Shown here: positions 1 through 5,870 of the stretch, piece after piece | Layout of the letters: each line of letters starts with the position of its first letter | Numbering within the stretch: the first letter of the stretch is position 1 | DNA from: JBIOJM01 sp044450785 | Lineage (GTDB): Bacteria; Planctomycetota; Planctomycetia; Isosphaerales; Isosphaeraceae | Direction: 5' to 3' | DNA length: 11,965 nucleotides | NCBI GenBank assembly: GCA_044450785.1 | Contig: JBIOJM010000317.1 | Coordinates: 1 to 11,965, forward strand | Program-made: the position numbers and the translations under genes | Notes under the pieces: generated by a model | Told to the model about the DNA's origin: nothing | Databases searched by the model: none | What the model saw: only the letters and a program-made list of their open reading frames with translations

Positions 1-1596
1 ACTCGCTCCTCCCGGACCGCCGGCTGGATTCTCCAAGGATCGTGGCGTCGTCATGGGGCTCGAATCCTTCTGCTGGCCAGCATCCGGAGCCGAAGCAGGA
101 TTCTTCACCATCATCCCGCCCATCATTCGGTCCATAGGCACCATCATACCCCGTTGGCCCATGCCACCCATCATTCCCGTTCCAGCCATCATTCCCGTTC
201 CAGGAGTGCTTGACCCCTGGCTTCCGAGCATCTGCTCAGCCGCTCGAAGCGCGCTGTGCGCGTGGTCCGCTTTGATTGGCTGGTTCTCGGGCGAGACCGG
301 GAGCTTCTGGATCAGCTCGTACAGTTTTTTCATTCGATCGCGGTGAGCCTCATACGCAGCCATTCGATCGGCGTCGCCGGCGGTGCCGAGTACGAGGTCG
401 GCCTGGAGCATCAGGTTCGACCATCGACTCAGGCGATCGATATCCTCGAGGCCCGGATCGCTGAGCTTGGACAAAAGATTGTCGAACGAATGACCCGCCG
501 CCCGCTGTTGCTGGACGATCTCGGCAGACACCGATTTCGGCGCTTCCTGGGGAGCCCGCCTCGACGCTTTGCGGAAATCTTGCCCTGTCTTCGCGCGAGG
601 ATCGCCCCGTTCCGCTCGATCGGCCGATGCCGCCTGGCTGGTTTTACCTGCATCACCCGGTCGGCCCGACAATTGAGTTCCCCCGACCACTACCCCGGTG
701 GCCACGGTGCCGGCGACAAAGAGTAATGAGAAAGCGACGGACTTGACTTGATTGAACATCATGGCTTGTAAAACTCCTTCGACCAATCCGGTCACGGGTA
801 ATGAGACGGCCGGCATCGTGACGAGCGACGTGCCGGCTGGGCAGGCGAGAGCCCGCGCGGCATTGAGCGTCGCAAGCTGCAGGAATGCGGGGACAGCCGC
901 CTTGGCGTCGCCGACGGTAAGGTGCGAAATGAGAGCGGTGGCGGACAGAGTGACGCCACGGCGACTCAAACGCTTGCGCAATAAATCTCGGGCACGAGAA
1001 AGCCGCCCCTTGACCGTGCCGATCGGCCAGCCCAGCCGCGTGGCCGCTTCGTCGTGCGTCAAGCCCTCGAAATAACAGAGCAGGATTGGGATGCGATACT
1101 TCTCCGGCAAGTGGCTGACCTCTTGATGCAGCCACGGCGCCGGCTCTGGCTCGATGGGTGTCGTGCGATGGAGGGCGGCATCCTGCCGGCATTCCTGGGC
1201 CGCTGACAGGTCGACCGCCTCATGGTCAGACACGAGCCGTGCCATCCGCCGGGCCGACAGGCTGCGCGCACGCACCGCCACGCGGTACGCAACGCCGTAA
1301 AGCCAGTTGCCCAGAAGATCGCGGCGGCGGAGAGTGCCCGCCTTGCGAACCAGCACCAGGAACGTGGCCTGAAAGGCATCGTCCACGTCGTTGGGGTCGC
1401 GCAGCAACTGCCGGCAGACCCCCAGCACCATCGGCCCATGCCGTGCCACCAGGGCTTCAAAGGCCGTCTCGTCGCGCCTGGTCACAAACCGTTCTAGCAA
1501 TTCACCTTCCGTCGCCCCGATCGACGTGCCCTGATGGAACAGTCGCTCGATCTGGTGCAAGACCGCTCCGCTGTAGGCACCCCGTAACCTGGGCAT
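1..1596 (-). CDS. Membrane-anchored ECF RNA polymerase sigma factor with long C-terminal extension (partial, runs off left edge)
   Basis: One uninterrupted reading frame of 532 codons runs from ATG 1596-1594 to the window edge with no stop. Residues 40-110 are sigma region 2, with FEALVARHGPMVLGV and DVDDAFQATFLVL. Residues about 157-212 are sigma region 4, with LPEKYRIPILLCYFEGLTHD and the recognition helix GWPIGTVKGRLSRARDLL. Residues about 286-306 (VAFSLLFVAGTVATGVVVGG) form one hydrophobic segment, so residues 307 onward should lie outside the membrane. The outer part has an Ala/Arg-rich stretch, a helical region (358-458) and a Met/Gly-rich tract (469-497, 12 Met in 29 residues). ATG ATG at 762-757 follows an AAGGAG, so automated callers may split the gene there. 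However, both halves share one frame, and the join (VEGVLQAMMF) resembles other planctomycete sigma factors of this architecture. Such proteins are thought to sense signals across the membrane; the signal here is unknown. A GAGG lies 8 bases before ATG 1596. Confidence 0.88.
   Translation of the reverse strand, partial: MPRLRGAYSGAVLHQIERLFHQGTSIGATEGELLERFVTRRDETAFEALVARHGPMVLGVCRQLLRDPNDVDDAFQATFLVLVRKAGTLRRRDLLGNWLYGVAYRVAVRARSLSARRMARLVSDHEAVDLSAAQECRQDAALHRTTPIEPEPAPWLHQEVSHLPEKYRIPILLCYFEGLTHDEAATRLGWPIGTVKGRLSRARDLLRKRLSRRGVTLSATALISHLTVGDAKAAVPAFLQLATLNAARALACPAGTSLVTMPAVSLPVTGLVEGVLQAMMFNQVKSVAFSLLFVAGTVATGVVVGGTQLSGRPGDAGKTSQAASADRAERGDPRAKTGQDFRKASRRAPQEAPKSVSAEIVQQQRAAGHSFDNLLSKLSDPGLEDIDRLSRWSNLMLQADLVLGTAGDADRMAAYEAHRDRMKKLYELIQKLPVSPENQPIKADHAHSALRAAEQMLGSQGSSTPGTGMMAGTGMMGGMGQRGMMVPMDRMMGGMMVKNPASAPDAGQQKDSSPMTTPRSLENPAGGPGGAS
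168..203. repeat. Perfect 18-bp tandem duplication inside the sigma-factor tail
   Basis: Positions 168-185 and 186-203 are identical 18-base units (plus-strand unit CCATCATTCCCGTTCCAG). On the minus strand they encode two copies of a six-residue Gly-Thr-Gly-Met-Met-Ala/Gly unit in the Met-rich tract. This is a recent in-frame duplication and suggests that tract can vary in length. Confidence 0.8.
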
Positions 1597-1902
1597 ATTA
1601 CCTCAGTGTTCAGTCTTCAGTGTTCAGGGGTCAGTGCTCAGTTGGGATCACCGGCGGCTAGCGCCGTGCCGCTCACAGAGTGTTCAGGAGTCAGTGCGCA
1701 GGGGTCAGTTGCCAGGGAAAACGCTCCGAACTGTCTTCACTGAACACTGAACACTGAACACTATTCTTTCCCCGCCTATCTCATACTCCGTTTGCGGGAC
1801 CATCTGGATACACGAATTTCTCGAAGATCGCTCGAAACCTTCACCACTCACCACGGGTATCGGGGGTGACGTGATACTGGGGGCCAAGGTCCTCCGCTTT
1901 TT
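1597..1902. other. Intergenic stretch between the sigma factor and the thioesterase
   Basis: The 306 bases between the two minus-strand genes are mostly occupied by the heptamer-armed inverted repeat at 1605-1762. The rest (1763-1902) shows no convincing reading frame, tRNA or terminator. Any promoter for the sigma factor must lie in or beyond the repeat, because the repeat ends only about 8 bases from the start codon. I could not pick out a clear -35/-10 pair. Confidence 0.6.
1605..1762. repeat. Heptamer-armed inverted-repeat element A
   Basis: The outer arms at 1605-1627 and 1740-1762 are 23 bases each and are reverse complements with one mismatch. The right arm is three tandem copies of CTGAACA plus CT. 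The interior carries more degenerate units in left-arm orientation (TGTTCAG at 1681-1687, GTCAGTGCTCAG near 1630-1641). It also contains GTCAGTTGCCAG at 1704-1715 and TTCACTGA at 1736-1743. Both of those motifs recur in the same order in the element upstream of xerC. No reading frame fits the element. Confidence 0.8.
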
Positions 1903-2397
1903 CTACCGGACGTGCAAAAGTTTTCGCGCCCGGTCCCGCAAGAGGGTCCAAGGGAGGTCCAGCGCGATCGGTTCCTCCTCGGGCTCCTCGTCGAGTGGCT
2001 CGGGGCGGCCATCCGAGTCGACTTGAACGAACTGCATGAGACTGTCCATCCAGGGCGAAGTCTGATCGCCCTGTGACGAGCCCCAGAGAGCGACGATGAT
2101 CTGAGCGCGCGCGCGGTGGATTTCCCGTCCTCGGATCTGGATCACGCGACCGACCGGTACGGGCTCGTAACACCTGAGATCCAGGACACGTTTCAAGACC
2201 AAGTTGGCATTCAAGCCAGCGGCTCGGAACGCGGTCGCATAGCCGGCCTCGAGCGCCAACGAAAGGAGAACTCCGGCGTAAAGCGTTCCGTGATGGTTGG
2301 CGTCGCGTGGTAGAACAAGGCGATGGGTCAGCGTTTCGGCATCATCCGCGTGCAATTCGGCCATGCGCGTTGAGTCCGCCGGTTCGGGAGGGGCCAC
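1903..2397 (-). CDS. Hot-dog fold acyl-CoA thioesterase-like protein
   Basis: The 164-residue product has the hot-dog thioesterase signature. VLPRDANHHGTLYAGVLLSL matches the usual beta-strand, HGTLF/YAG loop and central helix, followed by the strand pairs VLDLRCYEPVPVGRVIQIRG and RAQIIVALWG. In this family an acidic residue on the central helix activates water to cleave the acyl-CoA thioester. Here the candidate is the Glu in LALEAG, where many homologues have Asp. The acidic stretch EPLDEEPEEEP near the C-terminus looks like a flexible linker. The natural acyl substrate cannot be told from sequence. The listed start is GTG 2397; ATG 2364 (MAELHADDAETL) is an equally good alternative, since neither has a strong ribosome site. 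The stop is TAG at 1905-1903. The gene lies between the tRNA and the sigma factor with gaps of about 190 and 306 bases, so it is probably transcribed alone. Confidence 0.82.
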   Translation of the reverse strand: MAPPEPADSTRMAELHADDAETLTHRLVLPRDANHHGTLYAGVLLSLALEAGYATAFRAAGLNANLVLKRVLDLRCYEPVPVGRVIQIRGREIHRARAQIIVALWGSSQGDQTSPWMDSLMQFVQVDSDGRPEPLDEEPEEEPIALDLPWTLLRDRARKLLHVR

Positions 2398-2531
2398 GTC
2401 GGGACTTGCTCGAGCAACCTGGGCCCCAGCTTAGCACGCGGTCCTTTCCGCCGCAACGATCCAAGACGCGCCGGCATCGATCTTCGGCTCAATCATCCCG
2501 CGAGGTTCGTGCCATGTTTCAGCCCGCGCAT

Positions 2532-2560
2532 GAAAATACCCCCTGCACAATGGGGGCTTT
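2532..2560 (-). terminator. Intrinsic terminator candidate downstream of tRNA-fMet
   Basis: Read on the minus strand, CCCCC (2556-2552), an 8-base loop ATTGTGCA and GGGGG (2543-2539) form a G/C stem followed by TATTTTC. It starts about 33 bases past the tRNA 3' end, where a tRNA transcript would be expected to stop. The stem is short (5 bp plus a possible G-T pair), so the call is moderate. Confidence 0.5.
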
Positions 2561-2588
2561 CCGATCGAGGCATTCGAGTTGGTGGAAG

Positions 2589-2661
2589 TTGCGCCGGTAG
2601 GAATCGAACCTACGACCTCCAGGTTATGAGCCTGGCGAGCTAGCCGCTGCTCCACGGCGCA
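2589..2661 (-). tRNA. Initiator tRNA-fMet (anticodon CAU)
   Basis: The minus strand folds as a complete cloverleaf. The acceptor arm is positions 1-7 against 66-72. The D stem is GAGC/GCTC, the anticodon stem CCAGG/CCTGG with loop CTCATAA, the variable loop AGGTC, and the T arm GTAGG-TTCGATT-CCTAC. Several features mark it as initiator rather than elongator: the purine-pyrimidine pair A11-U24 in the D stem, an anticodon loop and variable loop identical to E. coli tRNA-fMet as I recall it, and T8 falling in register only if base 1 is T2661. CCA is not encoded (the bases after A73 are CTT) and must be added by nucleotidyltransferase. In this register base 1 is U opposite A72, and the anticodon stem pairs next to the loop are A29-U41, G30-C40 and G31-C39 rather than three G-C pairs. 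A TAGAAT -10-like hexamer lies at 2672-2667 with no clear -35. Confidence 0.93.
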
Positions 2662-2989
2662 TTTCAATTCTAACCCGGACTTCTCCCAAGGAAAAGGGCA
2701 TTCACTCCGAAGTCGCCTGAAACTCGAACTTTGTCACCGGACACCGTCACTCTTCGTGATTAGTCCGTAATTATAACAAGGCATGGCTGCTCGCAAGTTA
2801 CCGTGAGGAAGTGTGATCAAGACCAAAAAAAGAGAGGGAATACCCAGGAATCGCCGACACAGATAAGCACTGTGGTCGGTTTGATAAGTTGTCAGTTGCC
2901 AGATGTCGGTTCAAGAAAGCTTTGTTTTGTCTTTCGTTTTCACTGACAACTGCCAACGAACAACTGACAACCGCTGGAGGAATTGTTCG
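2662..2989. other. Divergent intergenic region between tRNA-fMet and xerC
   Basis: This 328-base region holds the tRNA promoter on its left, an AT-rich patch around 2765-2780 (GTAATTATAACAAGG), a run of seven A at 2824-2830, the second heptamer-armed repeat (2888-2971) and the xerC ribosome site GGAGG (2976-2980). No coding frame is convincing. I could not assign a confident xerC promoter; TATAAC near 2774 lacks a matching -35. Confidence 0.55.
2888..2971. repeat. Heptamer-armed inverted-repeat element B
   Basis: GTTGTCAGTTG at 2888-2898 is a perfect reverse complement of CAACTGACAAC at 2961-2971. The right side reads as four period-7 units (CTGACAA, CTGCCAA, CGAACAA, CTGACAA) at 2943-2970. 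GTCAGTTGCCAG (2891-2902) and TTCACTGA (2939-2946) also occur in the same order in the element upstream of the sigma factor, so I take the two as members of one family. It ends five bases before the xerC ribosome site. Confidence 0.75.
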
Positions 2990-3874
2990 ATGGATGGCTC
3001 CGTCAGCGCATTTCTCGATTACCTGAAGATCGAGCGGCGGGCTTCCGGGCACACGATCCGATCGTACGAGCATGACCTTGGGTTGTACTGCCTTTATGTG
3101 AGTGAAACGCAGGGGGAGGGAGCCGACCCGGCGGCGGCCGATCCGATCCGGCTGCGCCGCTATTCGGCCTGGCTAACGGGGCAGGGCTACGCCGCCAGTA
3201 CCGTGGCGCGTCGCCTGGCCTGTCTACGCTCTTTTTTTCGGTATCTCCGCAGACGGGGATCGTTGGCGACAGACCCGTCGGTTGGTCTGCGCAACCCTAA
3301 GCAGCCACGAAGATTGCCGCGGCTGCTCCGCATTGATGACGTCATTCGACTGCTTGACGGGGTGTCGACCGATACGCCGCCGGGCGTGCGCGATCGGACG
3401 ATGCTGGAAACCCTCTACGGGGGCGGGTTGCGGGTGAGTGAGCTCGTGGGATTAAACCTCGACGATCTCGACTTTGACCAGGACCTGGTTCGGGTCCGAG
3501 GCAAGGGCCGGCGTGAACGGCTCTGTCCTCTCGGCCAGATGGCCTTTTACTGGCTCAAGTGCTGGATTCCGCTCCGGCGTCCCAGGCAAGTGAACGAAAA
3601 AGCCGTATTCTTGAACCAGCGTGGCACCCGGTTGACAACCCGCAGCATCGGGCGATTTCTCGAGGCACATTTGTTGCATGCCGGGCTCGTGAACACGGCC
3701 AGCCCTCACACCTTGCGGCACAGCTTTGCCACCCACTTGCTGGACTGCGGCGCCGATCTCCGAAGCGTGCAGGAGTTGCTCGGCCATCGTAAATTGACGA
3801 CCACCCAGATCTACACCCACGTCACGCAGGAGCGGTTACTCTCTATTTATCATGAGACCCATCCGCGCGCATGA
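2990..3874 (+). CDS. xerC: Tyrosine recombinase XerC
   Basis: The 294-residue product has the usual length and layout of XerC/XerD. The N-terminal SAM-like core-binding domain covers about residues 1-90, with FLDYLKIERRASGHTIRSY and the LRSFFRYLRRRG helix. The catalytic domain covers 108-294. The catalytic set is visible: R148 (GGGLRVSELVGL), K172 (VRGKGRRERL), H240 and R243 (PHTLRHSFATHLLD), H266 (LLGHRKLTTT) and nucleophile Y275 (IYTHV). With XerD and FtsK, such enzymes resolve chromosome dimers at dif. XerD is the main alternative name, since the two cannot be separated with certainty here. The start is ATG 2990, with GGAGG 9 bases upstream. An in-frame ATG at 2903 exists but would translate the upstream repeat element as protein. 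No recombination site or cargo is seen nearby, so it looks like the housekeeping enzyme rather than an element integrase. Confidence 0.92.
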   Translation: MDGSVSAFLDYLKIERRASGHTIRSYEHDLGLYCLYVSETQGEGADPAAADPIRLRRYSAWLTGQGYAASTVARRLACLRSFFRYLRRRGSLATDPSVGLRNPKQPRRLPRLLRIDDVIRLLDGVSTDTPPGVRDRTMLETLYGGGLRVSELVGLNLDDLDFDQDLVRVRGKGRRERLCPLGQMAFYWLKCWIPLRRPRQVNEKAVFLNQRGTRLTTRSIGRFLEAHLLHAGLVNTASPHTLRHSFATHLLDCGADLRSVQELLGHRKLTTTQIYTHVTQERLLSIYHETHPRA

Positions 3875-3972
3875 AGCGGCACCGCTGGACGCGTCACGAC
3901 GTGCACTCGTGCGGACCAGCTCGAAGTCGATTGGTCGCCGCATCGGACGTACGCAGGTTTCGACTCGTTCGA

Positions 3973-4001
3973 TTGACGACGTTGCGTTCATGACATAGAT
4001 G
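3973..4001 (+). promoter_or_regulatory. Possible sigma-70-type promoter for the NtrC-like regulator
   Basis: TTGACG (3973-3978), a 17-base spacer, then TAGATG (3996-4001). The -35 matches consensus at five of six positions and the -10 at three. The region (TGACATAGATGTTTATTTAG) is locally AT-rich for this genome. If used, it would give a leader of roughly 230 bases. Confidence 0.3.
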
Positions 4002-4194
4002 TTTATTTAGAACGACGTGCGTCACCTGTCTGATCAGCCGCTCAAACCGACCGGCTCGACTGTGATGCGTCGGAAGGACAAAACACCGAACAAGGCAAGA
4101 ACGTCGGTTGCACCTTGTCCTGCCGAACGTTGACAAAGATCACGCGTCGGCGCACGACCGCGATCGTGTGGATTACTCACGGAGGAGGGAACGG

Positions 4195-4214
4195 GCTCGT
4201 GTTATGACACGAGC
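4195..4214. promoter_or_regulatory. Perfect 20-base palindrome in the regulator leader
   Basis: GCTCGTGT-TATG-ACACGAGC is an 8-bp perfect inverted repeat with a four-base centre. It begins 5 bases after GGAGGAGGG and ends 21 bases before the start codon. It could be an operator for a dimeric regulator, including autoregulation by the downstream gene, or an RNA hairpin affecting translation. Its half-site TCGTGT also occurs at 4164-4169 and 4343-4348. Confidence 0.45.
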
Positions 4215-4235
4215 GAATGATGAGAGACGATTCCC

Positions 4236-5810
4236 ATGCACAAGCTCCGAATCCTGATCCTCTATCCCGACCCCGCAGGCCTGGCTCTCTTGACCTCGAT
4301 GCTGAAGTCGCTGGGCCACGACATCGAAGAGGCGACGACCGATCGTGTGGCGGTTCGCCTGATGGATCGGACCAACATCGATTTAGTTCTGGCTGGCGTT
4401 GATCCACTGGACGACGACTCGCTGGAACTTTTGATGTACGTGCGGCGGAAGCATCGCGAGGTCCCGGTCATTCTGTTGTTTCCGCGTCTTCATCCCGAGC
4501 GTGCCAAGGAGGCGTTGCGGTCAGGAGCGATGGCGGTACTGAAGTACCCGGTTCCCGCCGCGGATCTCCGGGCTGCCGTCTTGCAAGCGCTCGAGCGGAC
4601 CGAGGCCAGGTCCTTCGAGCCCGCCGGTTCCGCAGCCGCGCCCTCGTCACCGAGGTTACCGACCACTCTCGCAGCGCCCTTCAACCTGGTGTCGGCCGCC
4701 GCGCCTCGCTCGGGTGCCCTCAGCACCCCAATCTCGAACGCCACCGTCCCGGTGTCGAACCCGGCAGCGATGCCCGCGCCCACCTCGGGCACGCCCGGTC
4801 GCACCGAGCAGCTCGCTCGGGAAGCTGGCTTGATCGGCAATGATCCGGGCTGGCGTCAGGTCATTGACCTGGCGGGGACGATCGCAACGACTCGAACGTC
4901 GGTGCTGATTACCGGCGAGCCGGGAACGGGCAAATCACTGCTGGCACGGTTGATTCACTCGCTGGGTCCAAACTCGGGCTGTCCCTTCATCACCCTGGAG
5001 GGATCGGTGGTGGCCGACGAGCTCTCAATGCAAGAATCGCCAGAGAACCCGTCCCCTCCCTCCACAAACGGCTCTCTGGACTGGCCGAACAAGCTGGCCC
5101 AAGCACACGGTGGGACGCTTTATCTCGATGAAGTGGCCGCACTGCCTCTCGAGTTGCAGCTCCATCTGCTTCGCGAGCTCCAGTTCCGCGACTACGAGGC
5201 GAGCGCAGGCCATCCCATTCCGCCGGACGAGGCGCGGTTCCTCATGTCCACCAGCGAAAACCTGCCGGCCTTGATCGAGCAAGGACGGTTTCGCCAGGAG
5301 CTCTATCATCGGATCAGCGTGATCAGCCTCATGCTCCCTCCGCTCCGGCACCGGGGCACGGACGTCGAGCTTCTGGCCGAGTCGTTCCGGGCCCACTATG
5401 CACGGGAGTTCCACAAGACCGTGGCCGGATTCACGCGTGACGCGCTCGACGTCCTGCAGCGGCACGACTGGCCGGGCAACGTCCGCGAGCTCGAAGCCGC
5501 CGTCCAGCGGGCCGTCGCGCTCTGCAACGGCCCCCGGATCACCTCGAATCATCTGGCGCCCATCCTCAACCACCACCGCCAGTCACGCTCCGGCCCAGGA
5601 GGTACGCCCCGGCCTCACCTCAAGATGGGCGTTCGGCCTCTGAAGGAAGCCCTCGAGGAACCAGAGAAACGCATCATCATCCAGGCACTTCAGGCCTTCA
5701 ATTGGAACCGCCAGGAGACGGCCCGCGTGCTCGACATCAATCGCACCACGCTCTATAAGAAGATGAAGAAATATAATCTCTTACTTGATGAGCCGGCCTG
5801 GGCGAGTTGA
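4236..5810 (+). CDS. NtrC-family regulator with degenerate receiver domain and no GAFTGA loop
   Basis: The 524-residue product has three parts. Residues 1-120 have a receiver fold, but ungapped comparison with NtrC puts P11, G54, F82 and Y104 where D11, the phosphorylated D54, T82 and K104 belong, so it should not be phosphorylated normally. Residues 125-190 are an Ala/Pro/Ser linker. Residues 193-445 form an AAA+ domain with Walker A GEPGTGKS (227-234), Walker B GGTLYLDEV (D298, E299), arginine-finger region RFRQELYHR (351-359) and sensor II WPGNVREL (412-419). The GAFTGA loop that contacts sigma-54 is absent; residues 261-287 read DELSMQESPENPSPPSTNGS and onward. Residues 477-515 form a Fis-type helix-turn-helix (ETARVLDINRTTLYKKM). 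An in-frame TGA at 4221 fixes the start at ATG 4236; the adjacent ribosome site is weak (GAGAGA). No histidine kinase is adjacent. It probably acts on sigma-70-type promoters, by analogy with other GAFTGA-less members; its targets are unknown. Confidence 0.9.
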   Translation: MHKLRILILYPDPAGLALLTSMLKSLGHDIEEATTDRVAVRLMDRTNIDLVLAGVDPLDDDSLELLMYVRRKHREVPVILLFPRLHPERAKEALRSGAMAVLKYPVPAADLRAAVLQALERTEARSFEPAGSAAAPSSPRLPTTLAAPFNLVSAAAPRSGALSTPISNATVPVSNPAAMPAPTSGTPGRTEQLAREAGLIGNDPGWRQVIDLAGTIATTRTSVLITGEPGTGKSLLARLIHSLGPNSGCPFITLEGSVVADELSMQESPENPSPPSTNGSLDWPNKLAQAHGGTLYLDEVAALPLELQLHLLRELQFRDYEASAGHPIPPDEARFLMSTSENLPALIEQGRFRQELYHRISVISLMLPPLRHRGTDVELLAESFRAHYAREFHKTVAGFTRDALDVLQRHDWPGNVRELEAAVQRAVALCNGPRITSNHLAPILNHHRQSRSGPGGTPRPHLKMGVRPLKEALEEPEKRIIIQALQAFNWNRQETARVLDINRTTLYKKMKKYNLLLDEPAWAS

Positions 5811-5870
5811 CCCGAGGGGGTGCTCCGCCCGGCTCGCCGGTCTCCACTCTGTCGAGCCAACCACCGAATC

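Larger units (their letters stand above)
3875..4235 (+). other. Long leader or intergenic region upstream of the NtrC-like regulator
   Basis: The 361 bases contain no credible gene. Three stem-loops can be drawn near the regulator. The first pairs 4100-4107 with 4123-4131 (AACGTCGG against CCGAACGTT, one bulge). The second pairs 4151-4157 with 4164-4170 (CACGA/TCGTG plus a G-T and a C-G pair). The third is a perfect 8-bp stem at 4195-4214. A strong Shine-Dalgarno-like GGAGGAGGG at 4181-4189 lies between the second and third hairpins, 46 bases before the ATG at 4236. This could be an untranslated leader with regulatory structure. Hairpins of this size also arise by chance in GC-rich DNA. Confidence 0.45.

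Noticed and set aside
1..762. A separate gene starting at the ATG ATG at 762-757, with its own AAGGAG
   Set aside because: The frame continues without a stop from the sigma domain, and the membrane helix directly follows. The fused architecture is typical of planctomycete sigma factors. An internal start remains possible but is not needed.
53..1661. Several plus- and minus-strand frames of 60-180 codons over the sigma gene
   Set aside because: They are GC-driven shadows of the sigma frame; their translations are Arg/Pro-rich and carry no domain signature.
2431..2667. A 78-codon minus-strand frame covering the tRNA
   Set aside because: It translates the tRNA gene itself, giving the familiar false peptide VGSIPTGAT.
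2903..2989. Upstream in-frame ATG as the xerC start
   Set aside because: The extra 29 residues would come from the inverted-repeat element. ATG 2990 has a good GGAGG and gives the normal XerC length.
2589..3874. An integrative element: a tyrosine recombinase next to a tRNA
   Set aside because: The recombinase has housekeeping XerC length and motifs. The tRNA is intact, no duplicated tRNA 3' end occurs in the window, and there is no cargo.
3894..4136. An 80-codon minus-strand frame in the long gap before the NtrC-like gene
   Set aside because: The composition is not protein-like, and there is no ribosome site or recognisable domain.
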